NCBI GenBank assembly: GCA_034190875.2
Contig: CM067354.1
Location: 48,227,916 to 48,291,915, forward strand
Direction of reading: 5' to 3'
DNA from: Urechis unicinctus
Taxonomy: Eukaryota > Annelida > Polychaeta > Xenopneusta > Urechidae
DNA: 64,000 nt
In this document: positions 17,901-46,713 of the stretch, in pieces
How positions within the stretch are numbered: position 1 is the first letter of the stretch
Layout of the letters: every line of letters starts with the position of its first letter
Program-made: the position numbers and the translations under genes
The notes under the pieces: generated by a model
What the model saw: the letters and a program-made list of their open reading frames with translations, nothing else
What the model was told of the DNA's origin: nothing
Databases searched by the model: none

Positions 17901-20400
17901 AAGATGTTTACACGTTCAAGCCATATTGCGACTGATTGGTAAATCACTCCTGATTAATTTTACGTCTATCTATAATGTTAAGAGGTTGCCCATGGGAAAA
18001 TATGGCAAGTAGTACAGTACACTTTCACGTGTACGAGCAGCACATTAACATCAGCACTTAAGCATCATGTCGACAGGGTTCACAACAAACGGTCAAAAGC
18101 TTAGCATCCAAGAACGAGGTTTGCCGTGAACTCTCCCGGTCTCGCAGGTAGCAATCACAATCTTTGAAAACATCATCTGTAAGAAACCGCGGAGCTCGTT
18201 TGACTTATGGTTTTGATCTACACTGGTTTATATTCAAAAATTCATAATGTTCAATGTTTTATCAGTTACCTGGCTTGTCTTTAACCTCACAGTCCTGTGC
18301 TGTTGACAACACATGTAAAATAACAAATGATGTGCACCAAGTTAGGACCCATATGAATCAAGCAGCTTTTGTATCGCTATAACGCATGATGTTTCCTTTG
18401 TTGTGCTATATACTCACCTTTCAGTTGCTGTGGGGCAGATATACATTGCGCCCATAACTTCTGTTAATCGTCGCGCTGATATAGTTTTTTAGTCATGGTA
18501 AAGAGGTTACTACTAGTATTTATCTCGCAGCTATTACTTTCCGGAGATGGCAACTCCCTTTTACGGTTGTTGACACCGCCCTTTCAAGGGAATTGTCGAT
18601 CTCTTGGTATCTTGAATTGCATTGTCGCTAGCCAATGCGTGCCTTTCCATTTCTGAAGTCTAAATATCCTGATTGCACTTAGTCAACTGGGAAGAGGCAG
18701 AGTTAAGGCTCATGTCCAAATCAATCAATGTCTCCACCAGCTTCACTGATACCCGGGACAATCTTTTTCATTTCAGTAGAGTTTCTGAGAGTTTCACGGA
18801 ATGCAGTCTATAACTAGGATGCTGAGCTATGCGATAAATACCTGTCCATTTGCATGTTGCGATTGTTTCACTATCTTCGTATGCATTTCTTCTTGTTCCA
18901 TCGTTCCTATGAGCGCCAAGAACGGGCGGATGTTTACGCCGAGGAAATGTCGTTTGGCACCTGGAAAGGGAGCATGGATTACCTCTTGTGATTTCCGTGA
19001 TTATGACCTTTAATAACAACAGGACGAGAAGGCAACGACATCAATAATGCATCGAGAATGTAGAAGAGAGATGGCTTCACAGTAAACAGAGCCATGTCAT
19101 TAATAATGCAAGTTGTCTGTAATTAGTGCTCATATTGCTCGGCTAGCGCGCTCATAAAAGCCATACAGGAAACGCTCATCGTTGCTGCAGGTTCAACAGT
19201 AATAAATATTCTTGCAATAGCAATTCTTACCACATAGCCAACATTGGCTCTCAATATTTATATTTCTCACTAAACCAGCATTCGCTTTACATTAGGGTAA
19301 TACATAACTGCATATGTCTTTCTGCTTTTGAATGAATTACACACCATGTTAATTTCTGTGCAATACAATTAATCGAATACTGAGTGGATAGGTTCATTCT
19401 GCAGAGTAAATTCCCATGCCTGAGTGATTATTGGTCTTGATTCATATCAATAAATCATGAAATCAGTCTGTATTAGTAGTTAATTATTCATAACGGAAAA
19501 TTCTATGGAAGGTCAAGAAATATGACTTCAAGCAGAGCTAAATCGTATAATAACCATACAGTTATTGATCATAACGTTCCTACTATTATAAAGCCGTGAT
19601 TCTATCTCAGACATCAATAAGACTTCTTGAATCTTATACATGGAGCATGGTACCGGGTTCCCATTGAGTAAGGGCAACGCTGTATAGTTGTTAATGACTG
19701 ATGTGTATTAGGTCGCTCTGTGGAAGAGTAATATCCAACAACATCGCTAAAACAATAAACAATGAAAGTCTTACTTTAACAAACAGTTTCACGTAATATC
19801 ATATTTCGAACATTTGCCTTAAAACATTACAAAACGATCTTGTCTATCTTATCTTTGCATCACACACCTTGTTGCGTCATATATGGGACTAGGTTGTTTA
19901 ATTTATACATACATACTTCTTCCATGCACTGTTGTTTACATCTTGTATGGACGCTATGTTATAGTTCGAGTAATTCATTGAACTTATACACCTTTTGAGA
20001 TACAAAACAAACACACGTTAAATCTATCTTGAGTTGTTTATGGAAACTATGTTCTAATGCAGAGGGTCTTCTAAGAGTAGCTTGAAGTGTGTGATCACGC
20101 TGCGTAGGTTCAGGTTCATTTCCGCCATGTGGCAGCACTGCTCGGTGACCACTCTTTCGCAAGCACGAGTGACCGGTTTTGCCGCCATTTATAGGTATGT
20201 AAAGCCACTTTTGACTTAACCGTCATGGTTTTCCAAATTGACACAATGTTCCATAGAATTCACTGCGTGATCGATCTGCCACTTTGTTATGGAATATCCT
20301 ATTGAATGTACCATGTCGTGGCAGAATCTCACCGTGCATTATAGCCTTTAAAGCAATTTATAAAAGCAGTCAAGATTAGTGTGGTCAAAAGTTGTTTGTC
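14941..20400. other. Gene-poor interval
   Basis: No gene recognised on either strand. There is a small TA-rich patch at about 16105-16220. About 17100-17960 is a diverged copy of 22790-23480, and its first part also matches 37190-37400. A minus-strand stretch at about 20040-20165 has some coding-like composition but no family match. Confidence 0.55.
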
Positions 20401-20432
20401 TTATATATATATATATATATATATAGATATAT

Positions 20433-20483
<51 letters not shown>

Positions 20484-20507
20484 TATATATATATATATAT
20501 ATATATA

Positions 20508-20542
<35 letters not shown>

Positions 20543-20549
20543 TATATAT

Positions 20550-20623
<74 letters not shown>

Positions 20624-20644
20624 ATATATCTATCTATATATATA

Positions 20645-20688
<44 letters not shown>
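20401..20688. repeat. (TA)n microsatellite
   Basis: About 290 bases of TA repeats with TAGA and TCTA interruptions. It sits exactly at the left edge of the 20.7-28.1 kb duplicated block; the other copy at 33.6 kb is also preceded by a TA array. Confidence 0.95.
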
Positions 20689-28090
<7,402 letters not shown>

Positions 28091-28470
28091 TTACATCTGA
28101 GGAAACACCTCACATAAGCATTTGATTATAAAATTGATATATATATATATATACAGCGATGGACATTTCATACACGAACGAGCAGATTACCATTGACCAA
28201 ACCAACGCAGTAGGGCTGTGTACTCTTAGACCTGACGGATAAACGACGTGGATTATCTCACATAATTTCGGCCTCTAAGCTAAGCGATAGTTAATCAGAC
28301 GGCGTTAATTGTGTAGTGATGGCAAACACATCAAATATCATTCAATATGTGGATAATATTTGCTTGTCGCATTTATAATCCTTTATCATTTAGAATGCGT
28401 GCTCAGCGTGGAGCATTGTCACGTGGTTACGATCCATCGACCCTTCTAAAATGAAGTTCAAAAGTATAAT

Positions 28471-28529
28471 AAATGTGGGGTTTATATCACCGCCGCATCA
28501 AATGTGGGGTTTATATCACCGCCGCATCT
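28471..28529. repeat. Exact tandem duplication, about 29 bp x 2
   Basis: A unit beginning aatgtggggtttatatcacc and ending ccgcatc occurs twice back to back. A diverged single copy of its first half lies near 43178. Confidence 0.9.
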
Positions 28530-30737
28530 ACAAACTCGCCTAAGACTGGGGCGATTTCTCTAATATTCAGTTTTGTTTGCATAGCCAAAAACGTTTCTTA
28601 TTCGATTTTAAATGAACTTACCTTATGAATCAGAATTATAATCCGCTTCAAAACTTACCATTCTTAAATGTAGGGAAGATATTTGGCTACAGTTATTTGA
28701 GTGAAGCTACAGGCCATAACAATCTGATGGAAACCTAACCATGACAGCTGACCGGGTTGTCAGTTCGTCAGGGTGAAACTGTGACCATGGATAATGTACA
28801 AAGGCAACTCAACGTGCTGGTATTGTGAGCAAATGATTCATCCAGACTACAGGCTGTAAGCATCAAACCGTCTGAACCGAAGCTTCTTTGCATTTGGGAT
28901 GACATTTACTGCATGGTAAAGATATGGAGATTTCAATTTAGCGCATATATTGTATCTTCTGGTGACAATCCTTATACGTACTGCAAATTAAAATGCATGA
29001 TTGATGTTGCAGACCTATTAAGTTTCAGTGTGGACATCCCGTTTGTCATAATCCGGCAAAATAATTAATCATTTTGTTGCTTAATATATTAACAGGGTAT
29101 CCTAAAAATGCACATGTGCGAATAACAAAAGCTTCATACCTATTGCACAGATGTATTGCCCTCTGAGGATAGATAAACAAGAGACAAATGCATATGAATG
29201 CATATTGGGAGACGCAACATTGAGTGGGATGCAGCTATGAATAGCCAGTTATTTGCATAATCAGCCATCAGGAATGAACATCAGCTGAATAGTTGTGTGC
29301 GATACCCAAGCCTTGTAGCAGGACGTCCATCAAAACGGATCATTCTGAATAAGGTGGGGTCGGTTGTATAGTACTACACCACCGATGCAATGAATTGGAA
29401 AGGCTCAACCTGTCAGGGGGGTATTTTCCTGTTTTGATTCATTCACAGTAGGGTCAACAACATATGAATTATGAATCATTGGAAAAGAAGGCAGGCGGCC
29501 AATTCATTGAGCGCATTGTTCATTTGTAGTGTGGTTAAGACAAACGTAAGATTAATTTCAGACAGGCTGGACCGAAGGACTGATAACATGTTTGTACTTT
29601 GTTTACTTGTCACTCACTTGATCGCATCGTAGCTGCCTTCACTTTAAGGGCCATTTCATCAAGCAAATTGAGTGAAGAAGATTTGAAGATATATACCGTG
29701 CTAGTAGAGGTTGGCTCCAAATAGGACTTTCTCTCACATCAACAGCTTTAATTGGATGAAGGTATGGTCAAGTCGCGTTACTATAATTCAAACGAATTAT
29801 ATCCAATAGAGAAAGCATCGGCTCTTGGCTTGGTTGGTGCTCTTGTTTTGGAATAGCCTAGTGCGCCAGCCTTCATGAAACAAGTTTTCAATTCCTCAAA
29901 GGATCGTTTGGGATCGAGAGGCATATTTACATCAATAGTATAGTTTATCAGCAGCTCTCACGGGTGTAGGCGCCCTGTTCCGGTGCATAGCGCGATGTCT
30001 GTGATTCGTTTTAGTGACTCGATTTTCGGTCTCACATTTGTTTAGTCTCACCTTTTCCTCTCGGGCTAAGGGTGAGGACAGCCATTTAAACTCTGCATCT
30101 TAACAACATGCTGGATAAGACCATCGTTTTCCTCGAGTAGTGTGCGTTTGACATAATCAGAGTGAGTGAGTATAGGGTTGAACGGCAATCCAACACTAAT
30201 GTGTTATATGGCGCCTCGAATGTGGGATCAATATGAAGAGACATAATGACCGAGGTAATGGCCCAAATTGGCCGCGCGCGGCCCGAACTTGACCCTGACT
30301 TGCGTTATGTATCGTCTGTCTTCTTACGGAAAGAATATCAAATGTCTAGTTAGGAGTAATTGATCAATTGATCGGACTCGTCTAGGGACAGCTATCAAGA
30401 TATGGGTCAGCGTTTATAAATATCATTACATATACCTCCGCTAAATCCGATGATGTAAAACGAAATTGGCGTCGAATCCTACGAACATATGGCAATCAAA
30501 TGAGAGACGATGACTGACAGCGCTAAACACGGCGTCTTATTTGGATATCTCTATCCGCGGATGCTGTATCATATCAGCGCATGTTTTTGTTCTACACCCT
30601 GGCAAGCGATATCTAATATCTCAAACATGGTCACGTCCCGGGGCTAGGGGAGAAGAAACCGTGACTTATCACATAAGGTAAGCAATGGAAATGTTCCTAC
30701 TCATGGGAATATAAGTTTACTGGATCCACACTGGCCA

Positions 30738-30743
30738 TTTATT
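30738..30743 (-). terminator. Candidate AATAAA polyadenylation signal
   Basis: AATAAA on the minus strand about 195 bases downstream of the stop codon of the fibrinogen-domain gene; a plausible 3' end signal. Confidence 0.45.
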
Positions 30744-30938
30744 CTCCTCTGTACAATAACACAACGAGGATAGTATAACATGAGCTTTAATAAGTAGAGA
30801 GCCTTAACATGCAGATAGCTATGTGTTTATCAGAGAAAGAAAAATCTGGTTACAGCCAACGGCCAATTCTCGTTCAGACAGTGACACCGAATGTAAAATG
30901 TATAGATGCGTACTAAGCAGCTTAGGGCCCTTTGTGGC

Positions 30939-32721
<1,783 letters not shown>

Positions 32722-32825
32722 CTGTACGGAATAAAACGTCAGTATATCGAATAAGTATCTAACCCTATCTCGTTGCAAATATTACATAAGAAAAGGCTGG
32801 CCCATCGGCTGAAAGGTGTACTCAC

Positions 32826-32900
32826 TGCGCCAAAGTATTATTATCCGTGGGCTCTCAGTGTCAACAGGACCACGATCAATGTTGCTGTGTCAAATTCCCA
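32826..32900 (-). other. Possible 5' untranslated exon of the fibrinogen-domain gene
   Basis: The start codon at 32721 lies directly after an acceptor-like CCGTACAG, so an upstream noncoding exon is expected. A good donor (GCGCA|GTGAGT) at 32825 marks a candidate; its 5' end is not visible. Confidence 0.35.
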
Positions 32901-33555
<655 letters not shown>

Positions 33556-33579
33556 ATCCTTGCAGTCCCCTCTTCATTG

Positions 33580-36500
33580 TATGAATCCGCATATCCTGGC
33601 ATTAATTTCGTCTCTCAGATTGCTTCCATTGCTAATGGACATTAATCGCTGTAGCTTCAATCATCCGTGAAATGTCAGACGCCACGGCATATTTATAAAC
33701 ACACGAGGATAGTTTAAGCGGTTCATATGCTTACATAGCAAAAATCACTGAGACATTGAATAAAATTTACATCAGATTCGCTGCTTATTTAACAGCGATT
33801 GGTGATTCACGTAAGAAAGGGAATGTCCATTTAGGTTGGAGGTAAGATGTACCCTTCGTAAGCCATCGGTAATGAAATCCATTCGAAGGGGAGAATATTT
33901 GAACAATTTATACCGGCCATAGAACTATTAATGTCATTACGTACCAGATGGAGCAGTTTGACTTTCACACTGATTACACAATTGTAAGGGGGATAAGATA
34001 CAATTAAATATAATTGATAAAGCCCACATAGTTTAGACAGCTAAGCTGAGGGACAGTTACTCAGACATCGTTAACTGTGGTAGCAAGCAAACCATGTAAA
34101 ATTAATCTTTATTTAGATGGCATATGGTAATAGCTTTTTGAATTTTCTTCGAATGTGTTAACAACTACAAGGGCTGTGGCAGTATGTTATTGCTGTCGCA
34201 GTGATTCAGTATTTGTATCACCAGACGCGTAGATTGCAGTTGACGTTCGAGTTGTTTTAACCAGTGCCGATGTTATGCTAGCATTATTTGTTGGTCGCGT
34301 ACGTACGGACCTTCTGCATTTCATGTGAAAGGGCAATAATGTATTTGTAGTCATACAGCTAATTCATCACAGAAAAACATTCAAACCGCAACCATTTAAC
34401 CGGACCAAATTCATTCGCCGCAAATTAAAAAGAAGGGCATCGTAGAGTGCCATTTATGATTTAATAATTTTGGTCACATCAACAAATTTTACGCTGGTTG
34501 TCCGAATCTGATTTAGTATAAGAAAGTCCGGATCATTCACCGATATGAGCAATGCTTGCAACCATTGGATAACTTGGGCCAACGTCGCAACCCGATAAGA
34601 GCATAAGCTTGATTGATTTTCTTTCTTTGTGCACAGGAAAAGACATTTTCAATCAGACCTCCACTATTCTAAACCTAATTAGATGTCACTGCTGATGAAA
34701 GGAGAGAACAACACAAGGAGGAGGCGCATCAAAGCTGTCCTACTCGTTCCCACTGAGGTAGATTCTCCGTAGGCTTGTATTTGACGCACTGGGTTTATCA
34801 TTCATTCCCATAAATGTGTGAAGTAAATTCATATGATATCGTGTGTATATGCCTTTGATAGTATGATGATACTTTGCCGTATCAGAATGTTACGTATGCT
34901 AGTAAAATATTGCCCAAATGCACGTGCATAGTTGCTATCAAATACTCACACAAAACTATGTGGGAATTATCAAACGCCTTTTCGGAGAAAGTTAGTGCTA
35001 TGTGCCAAATATGTATGTTTTATGAGTGCTTGTATAAAATAGATTTCAACAGGAGTGGTTTGATTATTGCACTATTTGTCTATTATTCATGATTATGATT
35101 GAATGTTTGTCTTTTGCAAAGAGTTAAGTATTACATCGTATGTAGTGAAATGGAACACTAGTGATTATAAAGATTTTATTGTAGATTTACCTTCATTAAG
35201 TAGGCAAATCAAGTTAAACATGTTTGTCATTTAGACTACCATTTATATTTTGACAACGTTTTGCTACTTTGCTGTCTGACTTTGGTAAATAGCTAATTTA
35301 ATGAATGATTGTATTTGCTTTATTAGCCTTATGGCACAAAAACTAACTTCCGGTGACCAAGGCCATTAGCTTTCGTTCACTTAAGAGCCGGCAGACACTG
35401 GCAGGTAATTGTGATGGTCAGGGGCAGGAACATGACAGGCGGTATATCAAGAGGGATAATGCTGACAAAGGTAGTGACAGCTGAGTCCAAAAGGCAGTAA
35501 ATCTTGCTAGATCTTCACGTCCAAATGGATCCAGGCATCCACTTTACTGTCGAAATATACCATATATTACTTGCATACATTTACATGTGCTGATAGCTTA
35601 GACTTTTGTCGTCCCCTTAGGCACATTTTTCATCTACATCCTCTCCAAGTAGTTAACCCCAGACAGTTCTAATGCATATCGTAACACACTAAGCGCTACA
35701 AGCAAGCTTATTTGCAGTTTTTAACAGCTGCAATTGGTGTTCTTATGATACTAAAAGACATATTGGATGAATTTTAACGACGTTTTCACTGAATTTCTAT
35801 TATTGTGATTGTGCTCAACTTCTATGAGAATGAATAGAATGGCAGCATTAAACGCAAATCACTATCTTACAGATCCGCAAGGTAAATATATATCCATGAC
35901 ACATGCGCAATTGCAGTAATTAGATATATCATCTTGTTGATTGGCGACGCTTCAGCAACACGTTGTAGAGGCGTTGTCCCGGAAAACGGGAGAGAACAAT
36001 AGGCAATGTGTTGTGCGCTTCAATTTGTATTTAGAAATAATAGCCCATTATCATCCACCAAAAGTACGTAAAAGGCGTATTTAAATTTAACGGGAAAACT
36101 GCACGAGTACCCGAATATCATAACAAATTTGTCCATAAGTTATTGATCGCACGGTCAACTGAAGAATGGCTCATCACATTAACCTTACCTGGATAGGTTA
36201 AGTTGTTGCAGCTAAATGAAGCAATACTCAGTCAAATGATGTTTGTTGTGGGGTGGCAGCAAACTTTCGTATCATTTACTATCTACTGACTGCAACTAAC
36301 AAGCACATGTACCACCCTGTAAGAATTGCACATCAATTCATCGGTTTAAGCTGCAATTTGATACGGGCATAAGCTTGACTGATAGCCGTCCTTAGCGCAA
36401 AGACTCCGAAATCATCAATCACACAGGCAGCATTTCTAATTGCATATTATATTTTATGAGCCGGGGCAACCAATACAAAGCCAAGCGCCTCACAATCAAA

Positions 36501-39500
36501 GTAATCCCACTAAAATGTTGTACCCGTTGTTACATTTCGCCCTTCCTGATTGGCTGTGATGAACATGATGCTGAGTAACCGAAGATAGTAACTCAATGGT
36601 TGTATAATTGATCGCAAGGGAACAGAAATATTGTTTGCTGTCATTTAGCGCTGTCCCGTGCTGAAACGCATGGACACTGTATCATTGTACAGTGCAGCCA
36701 TTGTTCTTGCCCATATATACGGTCATGAACGTCCGAAGTTTATCCTTTATATTTTGTGCAAGCACCATTGGTAGGATGATAATTCTACACAAGGTCAGCG
36801 TGCCAGATACATTTGTAAGATACGACTAAAAAACCCAATAGGCTGATGTGATGCCGTTCATAGACTGTTTCTACTTAGACTGACTCCACTAAGTTGAGTC
36901 GAAAGCTTATTGACTTCATTTAGGAAAACAACATCTCGATCACATCAGATGAATCAATCAGGTGCCGGTTATGCCGGTAATTTAATGTTGTATTTAGTTG
37001 ACTGTCTTAGTAAAACTATCGTGCATAATATCTTCTTTTGAGAAGCATTTGTTACATAGAACTTGTTCTATATAGACATATTTAAGCCTATTTGACAACA
37101 CAATATGCGTATCAATAATGGGCAATTTATCCAATGCTGACGCTTATGCTGACTTGTTCGTAGCCGTGTCGTCTTCACTCAAACGTACGGTGCAATATTG
37201 ATGTCGTTGACCTTCTAGCATTATCAAAAACACCCGTTTGGTATGTTTCGTTGGATGCTAAGCTTGTGTCTTGGTGTCCTGTTCCATAATCCTGTGTGAC
37301 ATATTTATGCATGATATGACCACCGGGCAATCTTCTTCAACAATGCAACTTATGAAAAAGCACACCTATTTGCAGCTTGGATATTTTTCGCCTGCTCCAA
37401 GCTTGCACTAGATCTTATGTACGGAGTAACGTCCGCGGATTACACGGACCTTTCGTATTCAACCATTATATAGCATGGATTACAATTTAAGATGTCAGAT
37501 TAAAGGATAAGCATTAGGTGAACAGGTGTGAACGCGCGACAGGTTTATAAGCGAGCAGTTAGAAACTTTCCATAATTGCTTTCATGGCTAATGGTGCATA
37601 AGCCAAGCCGAGGACCACATCATATCATATCCTCAGGGTTGAAATTTTGAATGCATGACTAACCGATCTCAGGGGAACATTCAATCTAAATTCAAAACAG
37701 ATTCACTGATATACCTGCAGTAATAGGTGACTCGCGAAGAACAGAGTGATCATTAAAGGTCGGAGGTACGATAAATGCTTAATTAGCCGTATTATAAGAA
37801 ACCAAGCAGTTGAGCCGAATCGGTAAATTAATAATGCCACCCACTCTACCAAGTTATGGAACATAGGATTTCATTACTTACTTGGACGACCAGTTTAACA
37901 TTTGCATATCCTAAGCAAATGCAGACGACTAGTAGAATTATTTAGCCGGTACTCTCAAATATCACTAAGTCAAAGCAGCTAAACAAATCAGTTAGTCCGG
38001 CAGCCTTTTAGTGTGAAGTTGTAATGCGTAGATAACAGCTGTTTACATTTTCAATTAAAATGTATTTTGAGCATTCAGGATTGTTGCATGATCATAGATT
38101 GTCAGCACCGTATTTAAGGACGTTGTATGTTACGTATGTAAGTGAAATCACAGTCATGTGCTGGTTGTCAAACGGATGTAGCATATCAATAAGAAAACAA
38201 CTTGTCCCCTATAATGTTTATCAAGACCAAACACTAGAGCAGCAAAATAAATCGACATTGGTGCAATGCTATTTTGTGATTCTATCGAACATGGGTCTTT
38301 TATATCACCAACCTCTTTCGCCATGCTTACCATATAAACTAACATGAACAGAAATTGCCCAACACTCATTAAGATTTAGATCACACCAGAAAAGTCGACG
38401 CAAATTTCCTGAATCTAATTTAGGGACGCGAGGCGGGATCATTCGCATATATGAGCTTTGCTCACAATCACTGGAGTGCTGCTGCACGGAGGCAACATCG
38501 CAATCCAATAAGAGTATAATCGTTGATTGACAATCGTTCTATGTGCACAGGATCAGAAATATCCAATCACACCAAAGCATTTCTAAATCTGATTTGATGC
38601 CGTTCCCCATGAAAGGAGAAAAGAATCCAAAGAACCCCCACGTTTCCCCAGGGAGTTGACCCCTTCATGGGATTGCATATAGCACTCATAGCCTGTATTT
38701 GACCATAGTCGACTGAATTGAATCTTTTTGATATGCTGTGTATGGGTCGCTGATAGTAAGTGACCTTAGGGGGAGATATAAAGAAATCAAAGGGAGAAAT
38801 ATTGGCTATGCTTTGATTTTGAACTGGAATCATTACATGACTGAGTAACAAAACTATACAGTCGTAGCCCGCCAAGACAAACGAAGGGTTTCATATATTG
38901 AACTATTTAAAAACATGAACTAGATATAACAAAGACCAGCTAAATAGTGTATTATGGCCATGCGATGATCATAACAATATTTATGCGAAAATGGAGGTTT
39001 GTTTATGTATGTTTTACAATGAACATTGGCAAGTTGGCCTACGGATTAGTTGGGATATTTTGGCCAACCAAATGAGAGATGTACAGTTTTGGCCTTCTTT
39101 TTACCTCCGTTTTTAAGCAAATACACAGTTATTCTCTTGAAGAATAATATTTAGTTTTCAACAAGTTCTAGTGTCCCTCACTCCTACGACCATCATTCCA
39201 GTTTGCTCTCAAACATCACCAATCGTTTTTATATATTATATCATGAATGTAATAAGTAGCCCAACTGTAGCCGTGATTGGCCATTCCGTTATTCGCCGTC
39301 TTGGCGAGTTTGTGCAAAAACCTTTGGAGAAATGAAACTGATAAATATGCTTATCTCCATTATCCAGTCAAAAGGTAAAGTATTGTGATTAAGAAGATCT
39401 ATGGTTCGTGAAAATAAAGCTATAATTCCTCGATTTTACAGCATGTAATTCTATGCAAGTTGACAAGATGCAACTGAGCAGTACCGATCCATGTAATGCT

Positions 39501-39870
39501 CAGCTTTCATCGGAACTTTTGACGGATTAACTGACATCATTTATGCTCATTGGCCAGAAGGTTTGCTGTGTTTTTACAGCCAAATCATGGTGCCGATCTT
39601 TATCTCTTAACATTTTAGCGCAGAATCGAACCAAGCATTCTTCGAAATACGACCTCACATAAGTAGGATTACCGAATTGAAAGGCACGACAAAGCTACGT
39701 TACTACGACGTTCGTGTGGAGTAAATAGCCACATTTACGAATGTAGTTTCGTCCTTATTCTTGCATCCGGCACGATAACATCCGTAGTCCAAGTTCATTT
39801 TGCTTTCATTTTCCGATGCCTGGTAACTCGTTTCCTGGCGGTCATTGTATGTGGTAACTTGGCATTTGTT
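33580..39870. repeat. Diverged segmental duplication, copy B (matches 20.7-28.1 kb)
   Basis: Colinear partner of 20689-28090 (landmarks under that entry). Relative to copy A it carries an extra ~550 bases at about 35620-36175 and lacks the TG-array region. No open frame is conserved between the copies; the small open frames here show no family features. Confidence 0.8.
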
Positions 39871-41454
39871 TACACTATGCTTTAGTTTGATAAAGCACCT
39901 GTCACCTGCATCGATTCATTCGCTTGGCTTATGACTTCATTCAAATAAACACAATATACTAAAAGTTAGTGTCAGTGAGTTGTAGAAGTACATTGCGAGC
40001 AGCAGTAATATTAACATTCATCTCTCGGGTCTTGTGACACATGGTCCAAATGTCCTTAATTAAGCTTCTCAAACGACACACAGTAAATCGGATGCATTTC
40101 AACCTAGTCTCCGATGCAATCACTCGAACTCAGCTGCGCCTACCGTTCTATATTGTATCCCTTGCAAGTTACAAAGAGTCTCATTCACTAGGTACTACGA
40201 ACATGGGTGATGATTTAAACCTGATCATTCTTAAGGACCAAACGGTCAACATCTGTCACATTAAATTACTGCCTTTGCTGATGAGCGATATTTGCACTAA
40301 TCCACCAAAACTCTGCAAAATGCAATCAGCTGCGAACACAGATAAGCCCCGTGCGTTCTGAACTGCAGCATCAATACATCTTTCCAATTCAATAGCAGTC
40401 ACCATTCACCAAACCTAATGTGCCAATGAAAGCTGCTTGCAGCACGTGTGGATTTATGGTGTTTGACTGTGTTTTCTTGATGTGCGAGATCTGCTTGCAT
40501 AGTAGCCTGAGCAGTTTACTTAGACAAATCAAGACTACCGTTACTACAATCCGCTCAAGCCACATTATTCAATTGCAAATTGTTCACAATTACCAGCTTG
40601 TAAAGTGCTGTTGAATGAAAAATTTATTCATGAAATAATATCAGGCCGTGGGGTTTGCGTTGTGAGGTAATTCTACAACCGTTATTCTTTTCATTTTCTG
40701 GAATACGCTAGCGAGTTTTGTGGGCATGTCGTACACATGATGATGTAATGGCAGCTTTGAATATTTGTATGTTGGCGATAGCAAGAAGCTCATGGGGGTG
40801 CTGGCGAATGAATGTGATTTATTTGTCATATATAGTTATTGTCTGCCATTAGCTTGAATAAAATGTTGTTGAATACATCGCAAGACGAGTCATGCAAACT
40901 CAGCAGTTTGTTGCGTACGTATGCCTATTGATAGCAAGCACTAGGTGAAGGATGGATCCTCTCGGCACCCCCCCCCCCCCCCATGACATATAAACGCCAC
41001 TTTACTCAGGTGGCTGCTTCTGATGTTCAGGGACGGGAACATGACAGGCGGTATATCAAGAGGGCTAAAACTGAGAAGTGTGGTGACAGTTGGGGATTAC
41101 TGGACAGTGAATGGTGTGAGCTCCGTCTGCTAAGATTGATCAATGCATCCATTATGCCATAGAAATACCCTATTGTAGATCGTGGCGGCACATCGCGTGT
41201 TAGCAGCATGTCATATTGAATTACTCGCGGCTATTGATGGTAGGTTGAGTATAAACGTCGAGAGGAGGAGGATGTTAACGGCGTCTATTATGCATCGGGT
41301 TGAATTTTCAGCTAAATTGAATCGCTGTTGTTTCTTTGGTTACACTGTCTCTCGGGCGACACCGATTTACTAATAACCCATTATATTGCATACTTTATGG
41401 ATATTACAAGTCAACGGCACCATCATTAGGCCTATATAATAAACAATATATGTC
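39871..41454. repeat. Further diverged repeat blocks
   Basis: About 40015-40175 matches 45610-45765 (for example 'cttaattaagct', 'ctcaaacgacac', 'cccagctgcg'-like steps). About 40820-40990 matches 42285-42420. About 41030-41110 carries the ggcggtatatcaagaggg motif seen at 21550, 35440 and, diverged, at 42460. A poly-C run lies at 40970. A 106-aa plus-strand open frame at 40041-40361 is not preserved in its partner. Confidence 0.6.
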
Positions 41455-45260
<3,806 letters not shown>

Positions 45261-45378
45261 CACTCGAGTTCGGACATCATGATTTGTTATCTCCCTTGCA
45301 TTATGATATAACATAAAAAAAATACTATTATATATCATAATGATAGTGTAGGGAAATTATGATGTCCGAACTCGAATG
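45261..45378. mobile_element. Palindromic MITE-like element, about 118 bp
   Basis: The ends are inverted repeats: CACTCGAGTTCGGACATCAT at the left, and the right end read on the other strand is CATTCGAGTTCGGACATCAT. About 23 of the first 25 positions match. A second inverted pair, cattatgatata and tatatcataatg, lies inside, so nearly the whole element folds on itself. Target-site duplication is not obvious; the superfamily is unassigned. Confidence 0.75.

Positions 45379-46682
<1,304 letters not shown>

Positions 46683-46713
<31 letters not shown>

Larger units (their letters stand above)
28091..30938. other. Interval downstream of the fibrinogen-domain gene
   Basis: No gene seen. It contains a segment at about 28150-28400 that matches 42930-43140, an exact tandem duplication of about 29 bases at 28471-28529, and a candidate polyadenylation signal for the minus-strand gene at 30738. 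Confidence 0.55.

Noticed and set aside
20040..20165. Possible minus-strand exon (…TEQCCHMAEMNLNLRS…)
   Set aside because: Coding-like look in one frame only, no convincing splice pair and no second exon nearby.
40041..40361. 106-aa plus-strand open frame
   Set aside because: No domain features, and its diverged partner at 45610-45765 does not keep the frame.
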